Source of the DNA: Butyrivibrio sp. XPD2006
Lineage (GTDB): Bacteria > Bacillota > Clostridia > Lachnospirales > Lachnospiraceae
Length of the DNA stretch: 64,000 bases
Assembly (NCBI RefSeq): GCF_000420865.1
Contig: NZ_ATVT01000003.1
Coordinates: 1 to 64,000, forward strand
Direction: 5' to 3'
Part shown: in pieces, positions 19,387 through 27,635 of the stretch
Layout of the letters: the number at the start of each line of letters is the position of its first letter
Numbering within the stretch: position 1 is the first letter of the stretch
Translations under genes and position numbers: made by a program
The notes under the pieces: model-generated
What the model was told of the DNA's origin: nothing
Databases searched by the model: none
Seen by the model: the letters and a program-made list of their open reading frames with translations, nothing else

Positions 19387-19408
19387 ATCGAAAAATAATC
19401 GATTTTTT
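19385..19408 (+). terminator. weak terminator after the NCS2 permease
   Basis: AAATCG/CGATTT stem (19385-19390 with 19400-19405) running into six T. Confidence 0.55.
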
Positions 19409-19420
19409 GTAAAAAATCTG

Positions 19421-19449
19421 TTGCGTATTGATTTCAGTTATGTTATATT
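19421..19449 (+). promoter_or_regulatory. promoter of the rpmJ-rpsM-rpsK-rpsD-rpoA-rplQ operon
   Basis: TTGCGT (19421-19426), 17-bp spacer, TATATT (19444-19449). The separate promoter fits with rpmJ no longer being linked to infA. Confidence 0.75.
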
Positions 19450-19466
19450 ATAAGTCGGTCTTTTTG

Positions 19467-19493
19467 TGAGAAGGGCATATTATGCCCTTCTCA
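19467..19493 (+). ncRNA. perfect hairpin in the rpmJ leader
   Basis: TGAGAAGGGCATA/TATGCCCTTCTCA (19467-19479 with 19481-19493), a 13-base palindrome around one T. No T run follows. It could be an mRNA-stabilising 5' hairpin or a protein-binding site. Confidence 0.55.
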
Positions 19494-19527
19494 AGGCATT
19501 TTATCCATGCGTAAGAAAGGAGTAACA

Positions 19528-19641
19528 ATGAAAGTTAGGTCTTCTGTTAAGCCTATGTGCGAAAAGTGCAAGGTTATCAAGAGAAAGGGCGTTATCAGAG
19601 TTATCTGTGACAACCCTAAGCACAAACAGAGACAGGGTTAA
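19528..19641 (+). CDS. rpmJ: 50S ribosomal protein L36
   Basis: 37 residues. [20 protein letters not shown], then [13 protein letters not shown] gives the C-x2-C-x12-C-x4-H zinc ribbon of the zinc-type L36. AAAGGAG is at the right distance from ATG 19528. It sits between the operon promoter and rpsM. Confidence 0.95.
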   Translation: MKVRSSVKPMCEKCKVIKRKGVIRVICDNPKHKQRQG

Positions 19642-19670
19642 TTCGAGCCGTTTTCGGATTACTTTTTGAT

Positions 19671-19765
19671 ACCAATATAGAACATGCTGATCTATAGCGT
19701 ATTGGAAAGATCGGACCCGTTTCTGTCCGATTGGGCGTAACCTTATATGGCCCCAATCAAACAAG
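19671..19765 (+). ncRNA. three-hairpin RNA element between rpmJ and rpsM
   Basis: The 170-nt spacer shows CCAATA/TATTGG (starting near 19672, closing near 19705), with inner TATAG/CTATA pairing; then ATCGGAC/GTCCGAT (19710-19716 with 19725-19731); then ATTGGG/CCCAAT across 19730-19758. No gene and no terminator T run follow directly. It is a candidate ribosomal-protein binding leader for the alpha operon. Confidence 0.5.
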
Positions 19766-19811
19766 TAACTATTTTTTATCATTATTATTTATTTTTATGG
19801 AGGATTTTTAA

Positions 19812-20180
19812 ATGGCTCGTATTGCAGGTGTTGATTTACCTAGAGATAAGCGAGTAGAGATCGGTTTGACATACATCTACGGTATCGGTAGAACAAGCTC
19901 AAACAAGATTCTTGAAGCAGCAAAAGTAAATCCGGACACACGTGTTCGTGATCTTACAGACGAAGAAGTAAAGAGAATTGCCGAGATCATCGGTAACGAC
20001 TACGATGTAGAAGGTGACCTTAGAAGAGAAGTTGCCATGAACATCAAGAGACTCACAGAGATCGGATGTTACAGAGGCGTACGTCACAGAAGAGGACTTC
20101 CTTGCCGTGGTCAGAGAACCAAGACAAATGCAAGAACAAGAAAAGGACCAAAGAGAACAATCGCTAACAAGAAGAAATAA
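19812..20180 (+). CDS. rpsM: 30S ribosomal protein S13
   Basis: 122 residues. Start [25 protein letters not shown]-terminal [21 protein letters not shown]. It forms the intersubunit bridge to L5 and contacts P-site tRNA. ATGGAGG is upstream. Confidence 0.98.
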   Translation: MARIAGVDLPRDKRVEIGLTYIYGIGRTSSNKILEAAKVNPDTRVRDLTDEEVKRIAEIIGNDYDVEGDLRREVAMNIKRLTEIGCYRGVRHRRGLPCRGQRTKTNARTRKGPKRTIANKKK

Positions 20181-20275
20181 TCTTCAGTAGCTTTTGAAAA
20201 ATGAGCCCGGGCATGGCGAGTTCAGAACAGTAACAAAAAACAAAGATTTATAGGAAGAAAGTAGGTTAGTTTAAA

Positions 20276-20683
20276 ATGGCAAATCAGAAATCATCAGCAG
20301 CAAAGAAATCAGCTGCTAAGAAACGTGTCAAGAAAAACGTTGAACACGGACAGGCACACATCCAGTCATCTTTCAACAACACAATCGTTACATTGACAGA
20401 TGCTGCAGGAAACGCTCTTAGCTGGGCAAGTGCCGGTGGTCTGGGATTTAAGGGTTCAAGGAAATCTACTCCTTATGCTGCACAGGTAGCTGCAGAGACA
20501 GCAACTAAGGCTGCACTTATTCACGGCCTTAAGACTGTTGATGTATTCGTTAAGGGACCAGGATCAGGAAGAGAAGCTGCAATCAGAGCTCTTGCTGCAA
20601 GCGGCCTTACAGTTACATCTATCACAGACGTAACACCTGTACCACATAACGGATGCAGACCACCTAAGCGTCGTAGGGTTTAA
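20276..20683 (+). CDS. rpsK: 30S ribosomal protein S11
   Basis: 135 residues. A basic Ala/Lys N-terminal tail, then [16 protein letters not shown] and the C-terminal [13 protein letters not shown]. It shapes the mRNA path in the platform. The Shine-Dalgarno is weak (AGGAAG and TAGG), unlike its neighbours; the spacer from rpsM is 95 nt. Confidence 0.97.
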   Translation: MANQKSSAAKKSAAKKRVKKNVEHGQAHIQSSFNNTIVTLTDAAGNALSWASAGGLGFKGSRKSTPYAAQVAAETATKAALIHGLKTVDVFVKGPGSGREAAIRALAASGLTVTSITDVTPVPHNGCRPPKRRRV

Positions 20684-20792
20684 TCTAAACCCAATGTTTG
20701 CGGGTTACATGTGCAAATATAGATTATTATTTTTGACAATTAACTCGTTGGACGAAGGTGCGAATTAAGATTTAAAGCATTGTAAACAACAT

Positions 20793-20811
20793 CAGATGAA
20801 GAATTCATCTG
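20793..20811 (+). ncRNA. hairpin in the rpsD leader
   Basis: CAGATGAA/TTCATCTG (20793-20800 with 20804-20811), just before the AAAGGAG of rpsD. The 150-nt spacer holds no gene. It may belong to an S4-responsive leader, as in Bacillus, but I cannot match that structure. Confidence 0.45.
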
Positions 20812-20833
20812 AGAAAAAGAAAGGAGCCAAACA

Positions 20834-21427
20834 ATGGCAGTAAACAGAGTTCCCGTTTTAAAGAGATGCAGATCTCTTGATCTTGATCCAACATTCCTTG
20901 GATATGACAAGAAGTCAAAGAGAACATCAGCTAGAGCTGGTAAGAAGATGAGTGAGTACGGACTTCAGCTTCGTGAGAAGCAGAAGGCTAAGTTCATTTA
21001 CGGAGTACTTGAGAAGCCTTTCAGAAACTACTATGACAGGGCTGATAGAATGAAGGGTCAGACAGGTTCAAACCTTATGACAATTCTTGAGACAAGACTT
21101 GATAACGTAGTTTTCAGAATGGGATTTGCAAGAACAAGAAGAGAAGCTAGACAGGTTGTTCTTCACAAGTTCATCACTGTAAATGGCAAGGTTATCAACA
21201 TTCCTTCATACCTCATCAAAGCAGGTGATGTTATCGAAGTAAAAGAGGCTGCAAAGAACATCCAGAGATTCAAGGATATCTCAGAGATCACTGCAGGTAG
21301 ACTTGTTCCTGAGTGGATCGATGTTAACAAGGAAAACCTCCAGGGTACAATCAAGGAGCTTCCTTCAAGAGAAGCTATCGACGTTCCTGTAGACGAGATG
21401 CTTATCGTCGAGTTGTACTCTAAATAA
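20834..21427 (+). CDS. rpsD: 30S ribosomal protein S4
   Basis: 197 residues. Start MAVNRVPVLKRCRSLDLDP; it lacks the CxxC zinc site of the zinc form (a cysteine-poor type). The S4 RNA-binding domain is at ~90-150 (RLDNVVFRMGFA, VNGKVINIPS). S4 nucleates 30S assembly and often represses alpha operons. Confidence 0.97.
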   Translation: MAVNRVPVLKRCRSLDLDPTFLGYDKKSKRTSARAGKKMSEYGLQLREKQKAKFIYGVLEKPFRNYYDRADRMKGQTGSNLMTILETRLDNVVFRMGFARTRREARQVVLHKFITVNGKVINIPSYLIKAGDVIEVKEAAKNIQRFKDISEITAGRLVPEWIDVNKENLQGTIKELPSREAIDVPVDEMLIVELYSK

Positions 21428-21490
21428 TAATTGCATTGCAATTCATTATTATTATAAAATGTTAACAAACCACATAAGGAGGGTATATCA

Positions 21491-22447
21491 GTGTTTGATT
21501 TTGAAAGACCAAATATTGAAGTTGCTGAAATCTCAGATGATAAGAAGTATGGTAAATTCGTAGTCGAGCCTCTTGAGAGAGGTTACGGTATTACACTGGG
21601 CAATTCCCTTCGTAGGATTATGCTCTCTTCATTACCAGGAGCAGCAGTAAGTCAGGTCAAAATCGAAGGCGTATTACATGAGTTCAGTTCTATTCCCGGA
21701 GTTAAGGAAGATGTAACTGAGATCATCATGAACATCAAGAACCTTTCAATCAAGAACAGTTCTGATACAAACGAGCCAAAAACTGCATATATTGAGTTCA
21801 ATGGTGAGGGCGTAGTAAAGGCTTCTGATATTCAGGTTGACCAGGATATCGAGATCATGAATCCTGATCAGGTTATCGCCACACTTTCCGGCAAGGATGC
21901 TAAGCTCTACATGGAGCTCACCATCACAAAGGGAAGAGGATATGTAAGCTCTGACAAGAATAAGACAGGTGATCTTCCTATCGGTGTGATCGCTATCGAT
22001 TCTATCTACACTCCTGTTGAGAGAGTAAATGTAACTGTAGAGAACACTCGTGTAGGTCAGGTTACTGACTTTGATAAGCTTACACTTGATGTTCACACGG
22101 ATGGAACACTTGGTCCTGACGAGGCTGTAAGCCTTGCAGCTAAGGTTCTCAGTGAGCACTTGAGCCTGTTCATTGATCTTTCCGAGAATGCTAAGACCGC
22201 TGAGGTTATGGTAGAGAAAGAAGATGATGAGAAGGGCAAGGTTCTCGAAATGTCAATTGATGAACTTGAGCTTTCAGTTCGTTCATTCAACTGCCTTAAG
22301 AGAGCAGGCATCAATACCGTTCAGGAGCTTGCAAACAAGACTTCTGACGATATGATGAAGGTTCGTAATCTTGGACGTAAGTCACTTGAGGAGGTTCTTG
22401 CTAAGCTTGATGAGCTCGGACTTTCACTCAGACAGGACGGCGAATAA
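21491..22447 (+). CDS. rpoA: DNA-directed RNA polymerase alpha subunit
   Basis: 318 residues. GTG start after AAGGAGG. The N-terminal assembly domain has [19 protein letters not shown]; the C-terminal domain (~245-310) has the helix-hairpin-helix region [20 protein letters not shown] and [12 protein letters not shown] that binds UP elements and activators. Confidence 0.98.
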   Translation: MFDFERPNIEVAEISDDKKYGKFVVEPLERGYGITLGNSLRRIMLSSLPGAAVSQVKIEGVLHEFSSIPGVKEDVTEIIMNIKNLSIKNSSDTNEPKTAYIEFNGEGVVKASDIQVDQDIEIMNPDQVIATLSGKDAKLYMELTITKGRGYVSSDKNKTGDLPIGVIAIDSIYTPVERVNVTVENTRVGQVTDFDKLTLDVHTDGTLGPDEAVSLAAKVLSEHLSLFIDLSENAKTAEVMVEKEDDEKGKVLEMSIDELELSVRSFNCLKRAGINTVQELANKTSDDMMKVRNLGRKSLEEVLAKLDELGLSLRQDGE

Positions 22448-22564
22448 TTTTGTTATATGATTTCCGCTAAAGGTAAATCCGATGCGTACTGAGGTGGATT
22501 CTCATAATGGATCATTAACAGCATCTAAGGAGTAAGACCGATGAGCATCCTTTGATGTACCACA

Positions 22565-22580
22565 GCAGGGGGAACCCTGC
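22565..22580 (+). ncRNA. GGAA tetraloop hairpin before rplQ
   Basis: GCAGGG/CCCTGC stem closed by GGAA, a GNRA tetraloop (loop 22571-22574). It lies in the 157-nt rpoA-rplQ spacer, 25 nt before rplQ. The loop type suggests an RNA tertiary contact or protein binding. Confidence 0.45.
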
Positions 22581-22604
22581 AGATGAGAAAGGAAGTAATT
22601 TAAA

Positions 22605-23141
22605 ATGGCAATGTACAGAAAGCTTGGAAAAGCAACAAAACCTAGAAGAGCACTTCTTCGTAACCAGGTAACAGCACTTCTTTACAATGGTAAGATCATT
22701 ACCACAGAGGCAAGAGCTAAGGAAATCAAGAAGATCGTAGAGCCTATGATCACTCTTGCAGCTAAGGAGAAGGACAACTTCGAGACAGTTACTGTTGAAG
22801 CTAAGGTTCCTGAGAAGGACAAAGATGGCAAGAGAGTAAAAGAAGTTGTAGATGGCAAGAAGGTTACTAAGTATACAACTGTTAAGAAGGAAATCAAGAA
22901 GGATATGCCTTCACGTATGCACGCTAGACGTCAGCTTCTTAAGACTCTTTACCCTGTAACTGAGGTTCCTACTGAGAAGGCAGGAAGAAAGAGAAACACA
23001 AAGGAAATTGATCTCGTAGCTAAGCTTTTCGATGAGTATGGCCCTAAGTACGCTGGACGTAAGGGTGGTTATACAAGAATCGTTAAGATCGGTCAGAGAA
23101 AAGGCGACGCAGCAATGATGGTTGTTCTTGAGCTTGTGTGA
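22605..23141 (+). CDS. rplQ: 50S ribosomal protein L17, enlarged form
   Basis: 178 residues, against about 115-130 in most bacteria. The core MAMYRKLGKATKPRRALLRNQVTALL start and the GGYTRIVKIGQRKGDAAMMVVLEL end are normal. The extra length is a lysine-rich insertion at ~65-110 (EKDKDGKRVKEVVDGKKVTK region). It lies near the tunnel exit, so the insert may be exposed. It is the last gene of the alpha operon, followed by a strong terminator. Confidence 0.95.
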   Translation: MAMYRKLGKATKPRRALLRNQVTALLYNGKIITTEARAKEIKKIVEPMITLAAKEKDNFETVTVEAKVPEKDKDGKRVKEVVDGKKVTKYTTVKKEIKKDMPSRMHARRQLLKTLYPVTEVPTEKAGRKRNTKEIDLVAKLFDEYGPKYAGRKGGYTRIVKIGQRKGDAAMMVVLELV

Positions 23142-23163
23142 GCAACGAGCCACGCGAAATAAT

Positions 23164-23217
23164 AAAAGAGATGTATTCGGCATTTATGCCGAAATACATC
23201 TCTTTTTTATTTCATGC
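23164..23217. terminator. strong bidirectional terminator after rplQ
   Basis: A long stem, AAAAGAGATGTATTCGGCAT with its near-perfect complement, ending in six T at 23212-23217; A-rich on the left, so it also works on the minus strand for the M15 peptidase gene. A second GC-rich foldback (GCGGC/GCCGC and CGCAAC/GTTGCG, 23216-23275) fills the rest of the spacer. Confidence 0.9.
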
Positions 23218-23277
23218 GGCGACTGCCGCAACAACGAGGGATTGCGGAGCAATTCCGAGTCCGTGGTCGTTGCGGGG

Positions 23278-24165
23278 TTACTTTTTTTCGAAGTGCTGAT
23301 AGTCTTTACTATTATTCCAGTCTCCACCCCACTTAAAACCATGTTCCTTAAAGAGCTTATAAGCCAGATCGTTTTCGTCAATCTTGTAAGGGAATGAAGC
23401 AGATCTGTCAGCGTAAGCTTCACTGCCCTCAGGAGATATCTTTGTGGTACCGTCTTTGTTATACGTAACGTACGGGTTATAGAATGGATTGAGATCAATT
23501 GCTCTGCCGTAGGCATGATTGGAAAGCTTGGTTGTTCCTTCAACTACGCGATAGTTAAAACATGAAGTGTTGTTGGCGAGCATTGATGCTGTATCATCAC
23601 CACCGTATTCATCAACAAGTCTTACACTTTCAATTCGATAATCGTTAGTATAGAGTTCGTAGAAGATTTCTACCATATCTTCAGCGAGAGCTTTGTTGCA
23701 GATGAGCTCTCCGGTCTGTGTTTCTCCGTTAAAATCAATATACTTTAGACCCATATACCTGAGTTCATCAAGTGATACTGTGCAGTCAACAGGATAGGAT
23801 ATTCCTGATATGCGCTTGAAAACATCATTGGATATAGGTTCATAGTAAAATCCATCCATGTAGGTGATCCTCTCAGGTGATGGCTCGGTATCAGGTTCCG
23901 GTTCGGGCTCGGGTTCCGGTTCTTCGATGATTTCCGGCTCAGGATCGGGGGTGACGATAACTTCAACTTCAGGCTCGGGCTCTTTTACCGGCTCAGGTTC
24001 CGGTTCCTGAATCTCTTCTACAGATGATGAAACTGCAGCTGTTTCAGGATTCTTTTTTGCATAATCCGAAAGAGTCTCGCCTCCTGCAAGAAGCCTTGCA
24101 CCTGCAGCTGCTACGATGATGACTCCCGCCAGAAGTGCAAACTCTTTTAAATACTTAAACCTCAT
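23278..24165 (-). CDS. membrane-anchored M15 family peptidase (VanY/CwlK-like)
   Basis: 295 residues. A single N-terminal membrane segment (~8-27), then a low-complexity Pro-Glu tract (~53-97) as a wall-spanning linker, then the peptidase domain (~100-295). The zinc site reads SNHAYGRAIDLN (H217, D224) with a C-terminal WGGDW and QHF (H291), matching M15 D,D-carboxypeptidases or L-Ala-D-Glu endopeptidases acting on peptidoglycan stem peptides. The exact cleavage is uncertain. It lies 12 nt after the symporter gene with GAGG upstream, so the two form an operon. It breaks the usual rplQ-ecfA linkage. Confidence 0.85.
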   Translation of the reverse strand: MRFKYLKEFALLAGVIIVAAAGARLLAGGETLSDYAKKNPETAAVSSSVEEIQEPEPEPVKEPEPEVEVIVTPDPEPEIIEEPEPEPEPEPDTEPSPERITYMDGFYYEPISNDVFKRISGISYPVDCTVSLDELRYMGLKYIDFNGETQTGELICNKALAEDMVEIFYELYTNDYRIESVRLVDEYGGDDTASMLANNTSCFNYRVVEGTTKLSNHAYGRAIDLNPFYNPYVTYNKDGTTKISPEGSEAYADRSASFPYKIDENDLAYKLFKEHGFKWGGDWNNSKDYQHFEKK

Positions 24166-24177
24166 TGTGTTATTACC

Positions 24178-25827
24178 TCAGCTGTTATATTTTTCAAGGT
24201 CCAGTAGACCTTCATTGCTTGCGACAATTACCGCAGTAGCCATGTCTCCTGTAGTATTGGACATTGTATCAGTCATGTCAAGAATAGGATTGATGGCGAT
24301 AATAAGGCCCAGCGCTTCGATAGGAATGTTAAGTGATTCCGCTACGACACCGAGGCAGATGAATGCACATCCGGGAACGCCCGGTGCTCCCAGAGAGAGC
24401 ATTATTATGGTGAATGTCAGGGAAATAAGCGAAGGCAGGTCAACTACGATGCCATAGGCTTTTGCCAAAAAGAGACCGATTATGGTCAGGTAAAGACATA
24501 CACCATCCATGTTGATGGTTGCTCCGAGAGGAATGGAGAAATTTGCAACCTTTGGTGAAACGCCCAGCTTCTCGGTGCAGATTCTCATGTTTGTGGGCAT
24601 TGCTGCTGAGCTGGAAGAAAGCGTTAAGCTGGTAAATATTCCTTCCTTGTCGTTTTTAAAAAACTTAAGAGGGTTGAGTCTGCCGATAATAAGGATCAGA
24701 AGTCCGTATATGCACATCATGCAAAGGATCGCACCGGTATGTGTCAGTGTGACGCTAAGTATTGAAAGAAGCGAATCTCCGCCGAGCTTAATAACAAGAA
24801 GTGATATTGAAACAAAAGCTGCAAGCGGAATAAATCTGGTTATCAGAGTTGTGATGGTTAAAAACAGTGTGTTCAGGGCATCAAAAAGCTCTTTTAGCAT
24901 AGAAGAGTACTTACCCACCATTCCGACAGAGATTCCGCACAGCATAGCCAGAAAGATCAACTGGAGGGTATCGGATTCAAGGAATGGAGATAAGAAGTTG
25001 GAAGGCACGATATTGAGTAGCGTCGACATTATGGATGTGTCCACAGAAGTATCCACGTTTACAGCCTGAGTGGCGATTCCGGAACTCAGTGCGAAGCCGA
25101 ATTCTCCGGGCTGTACGAGGTGAAAGATACCAATGCCTAAAACAACAGCGATTACCGTGGTCAGGAGATACATTGATATGACACGGCTGCCGATCTTGCC
25201 GACTTCCGAAAGATTTGTAAATTGCGAGAAGCAGGAAACAATGGAAAAGAATACCACCGGAGCAATGATGATCCTAATGGCATTCATGAATATGGTTTTG
25301 ATGGGCTCTAATATGTAGGTGCAGAGCCCGGTGTTAACGGAGGCAGGGAAAAGAAATTTCGCAAGAAATCCGAATGCCAGTCCAAGGAAAAGCGCATAAA
25401 TAGCGGAGTTGTTGAGCTTTTGCTCTGACTGGCCGGCAACTATCCTGACGTGGTTAATATTGTTTTTGTTTCTGTATTTGAAATTCTCGCCGAAGGAACG
25501 CAAAAGGACAGCACGAATGGCGCTGACGCTGGCATCTTCGCTGAGGTCATCTTCATCGGAATAGGGTGAAAACTCCTCACCCTTCATGGACAGATTGACA
25601 CTGGTTTCGCCAAAGAACTGTTTGACCTGGATCCTCAGATCGGTATTTGACGGAGCGTGCTTTAGAAGGTCAGCTATTATTTCCTCGGAGATCAGTTCGG
25701 TTTTTTGAATGAGTTTTTTGCCGACAGACATCTCGTTTAAGCTGTTTTCAATAAAGCTCATTACGTCAGACATAAAGGTGTAACTGCCTGAATTATAGAA
25801 TGCAGTTATGTTTCTGATCTTTTTCAT
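24178..25827 (-). CDS. SDF-family dicarboxylate/amino acid:cation symporter with extra N-terminal domain
   Basis: 549 residues. Residues ~135-549 form the sodium:dicarboxylate symporter (DAACS) fold, with the serine-rich hairpin TLSSSSAAMPTNMR and the NMDGVCLYLTI motif, so it should import glutamate, aspartate or C4-dicarboxylates with Na+ or H+. Residues 1-130 are not part of usual SDF carriers. They look like a degenerate RsbW/HATPase-type domain (SEEIIADLLKHAP in place of an ExxxNxxxH box). ATG 25827 follows AAAGGAG; an upstream in-frame start at 25869 lacks one. The domain may sense energy state or a partner; this is inference. Confidence 0.85.
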   Translation of the reverse strand: MKKIRNITAFYNSGSYTFMSDVMSFIENSLNEMSVGKKLIQKTELISEEIIADLLKHAPSNTDLRIQVKQFFGETSVNLSMKGEEFSPYSDEDDLSEDASVSAIRAVLLRSFGENFKYRNKNNINHVRIVAGQSEQKLNNSAIYALFLGLAFGFLAKFLFPASVNTGLCTYILEPIKTIFMNAIRIIIAPVVFFSIVSCFSQFTNLSEVGKIGSRVISMYLLTTVIAVVLGIGIFHLVQPGEFGFALSSGIATQAVNVDTSVDTSIMSTLLNIVPSNFLSPFLESDTLQLIFLAMLCGISVGMVGKYSSMLKELFDALNTLFLTITTLITRFIPLAAFVSISLLVIKLGGDSLLSILSVTLTHTGAILCMMCIYGLLILIIGRLNPLKFFKNDKEGIFTSLTLSSSSAAMPTNMRICTEKLGVSPKVANFSIPLGATINMDGVCLYLTIIGLFLAKAYGIVVDLPSLISLTFTIIMLSLGAPGVPGCAFICLGVVAESLNIPIEALGLIIAINPILDMTDTMSNTTGDMATAVIVASNEGLLDLEKYNS

Positions 25828-25902
25828 TACGTAGCAGCTCCTTTTGGTTTTGTCCGTGATCGCGATCACATATAAAAATTATATCATGCGAAGCGCTTAA
25901 AG

Positions 25903-25931
25903 TTGTATTATCCCTTGAAATCTAGTAAAAT
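25903..25931 (+). promoter_or_regulatory. promoter of the ecf-truA operon
   Basis: TTGTAT (25903-25908), 17-bp spacer, TAAAAT (25926-25931). Transcription would start near 25938, only a few bases before ATG 25942. Confidence 0.5.
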
Positions 25932-25941
25932 TAGCACTGTT

Positions 25942-26796
25942 ATGAAGAAAATGATCCGTACAGACAAACTGGTATTTGAATATATAAGGCGCGACGAGGA
26001 AGGTAACGTTGAGGGCATCACAAGAGCCATTGATGATGTCAACCTTTCTGTGGAGCCCGGGCAGTTTATTGCTATTTTGGGCCACAATGGTTCAGGCAAG
26101 TCAACGCTTGCCAAACATTTTAATGCGCTACTTTATCCTACTGAGGGTGAGGTCTATGTTGACGGGATGCTGACAGAGGATGACGACCATCTCTGGGATG
26201 TCAGACAGGAAGCGGGCATGATCTTCCAGAACCCTGATAATCAGATAATCGGACAGGTTGTAGAAGAGGATGTCGGCTTTGGCCCTGAGAATATGGGCGT
26301 TCCAACAGATGAGATCTGGGAGAGAGTGGATGAGAGTCTTAAGGCTGTCCGTATGGACAAATTCAGAAAGTCTTCTCCGAACCATCTTTCCGGCGGTCAG
26401 AAGCAGAGAGTATCCATTGCCGGCGTAATTGCTATGCATCCCAAGTGCATCATAATGGACGAGCCTACAGCCATGTTGGATCCCAACGGCAGAAAGGAAG
26501 TAATAAGAGCTGCCAGAGGACTTAATCAGGTTGAAGGAATCACGGTTATTCTTATAACTCACTATATGGAAGAAGTTGTGGATGCGGACAAGGTCTTTGT
26601 CATGGACAAGGGCAAGGTTGTCATGGAGGGAACTCCAAGAGAGATCTTTGCACAGGTGGACAAGCTCAAGGCGCTCAAGCTCGGCGTTCCGCAGGTGACG
26701 CTTCTTGCACATGAACTCAGAAAGAGCGGTGTTCCGCTCCCTAATCCAATCCTTACGAGAAAAGAGCTTGTGGAGGCCCTTAAGGCATGTCGATAA
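25942..26796 (+). CDS. ecfA1: energy-coupling factor transporter ATPase EcfA1
   Basis: 284 residues. ABC ATPase of the ECF vitamin/micronutrient transporter, working with EcfA2 and EcfT and interchangeable S proteins. Walker A GHNGSGKST (~46-54), Q-loop MIFQNPDNQ, signature LSGGQKQR, Walker B CIIMDEPTAMLD, H-loop ITHYMEEV. The start is taken as ATG 25942 (or 25951); no Shine-Dalgarno is visible. It overlaps ecfA2 by 10 bases. No S-component gene is nearby, which fits the shared-module (group II) type. Confidence 0.93.
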   Translation: MKKMIRTDKLVFEYIRRDEEGNVEGITRAIDDVNLSVEPGQFIAILGHNGSGKSTLAKHFNALLYPTEGEVYVDGMLTEDDDHLWDVRQEAGMIFQNPDNQIIGQVVEEDVGFGPENMGVPTDEIWERVDESLKAVRMDKFRKSSPNHLSGGQKQRVSIAGVIAMHPKCIIMDEPTAMLDPNGRKEVIRAARGLNQVEGITVILITHYMEEVVDADKVFVMDKGKVVMEGTPREIFAQVDKLKALKLGVPQVTLLAHELRKSGVPLPNPILTRKELVEALKACR

Positions 26797-27635
26797 TTTT
26801 AAATCACGTAAATTACATATATGATGAAGACACTGCCATGGCCAGCGCAGCTCTTGTTGATGTGTCATTGAAGATTCCCGACGGCCAGTTCATCGGGCTT
26901 ATCGGACATACGGGGTCAGGTAAGTCGACGCTGATCCAGCACATGAACGGACTGGTCAAGCCGTCAAGCGGTCAGGTATTTTTCAACAACGAGGACATCA
27001 ACGAGAAGGATTATGACAAAAAGAAGCTCAGAGCCAAGGTTGGCCTTGTTTTCCAGTATCCTGAGCATCAGCTGTTTGAGTCAGACTGTTTTAAGGATGT
27101 GTGCTTTGGACCCAAGAACCTGGGACTTTCACAGAAGGAAGTTGAGCTGAGGGCGTACGAGGCTTTGAAACAGGTTGGCTTTGATGATGATTACTTTTAT
27201 CAGTCCCCGTTTGATCTTTCCGGCGGCCAAAAGAGAAGAGTGGCTATCGCGGGTGTTCTTGCCATGAAGCCTGAGATACTTATCCTTGATGAGCCTACAG
27301 CCGGTCTGGATCCCAAGGGACGCGAGGATATACTGAATCTCATATCTGATCTTCACAAGACCATGGGCATCACCATTATTCTTGTGAGCCACAGTATGGA
27401 GGATGTTGCGGATTACGTTGAGAGGATCATCGTAATGAACAAGGGCAGGGTAGCCTTTGATGCGGAGCCCCGAGAGGTCTTTTCCCATTATAAGGAACTT
27501 GAAGAGATAGGACTTGCTGCGCCTCAGGTAACATACTGCATGCAGGAGCTTAAGGCCGCAGGTTTTGATGTGAGTACTGATATTACAACTCTGGAAGAGG
27601 CAAAAAAAGAGATTTTAAAGGCGCTGGGTAAATAA
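26787..27635 (+). CDS. ecfA2: energy-coupling factor transporter ATPase EcfA2
   Basis: 282 residues. Walker A GHTGSGKST, Q-loop LVFQYPEHQLFE, signature LSGGQKRR, Walker B ILILDEPTAGLD, H-loop VSHSMEDV. The YPEHQLFE form of the Q-loop is typical of EcfA2. It overlaps ecfA1 and touches ecfT (TAATG), so the three are translationally coupled. Confidence 0.95.
   Translation: MSIILNHVNYIYDEDTAMASAALVDVSLKIPDGQFIGLIGHTGSGKSTLIQHMNGLVKPSSGQVFFNNEDINEKDYDKKKLRAKVGLVFQYPEHQLFESDCFKDVCFGPKNLGLSQKEVELRAYEALKQVGFDDDYFYQSPFDLSGGQKRRVAIAGVLAMKPEILILDEPTAGLDPKGREDILNLISDLHKTMGITIILVSHSMEDVADYVERIIVMNKGRVAFDAEPREVFSHYKELEEIGLAAPQVTYCMQELKAAGFDVSTDITTLEEAKKEILKALGK

Noticed and set aside
20734..20760. TTGACA as a promoter for rpsD
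   Set aside because: The -35 match is perfect but no -10 element lies at 16-19 bp.
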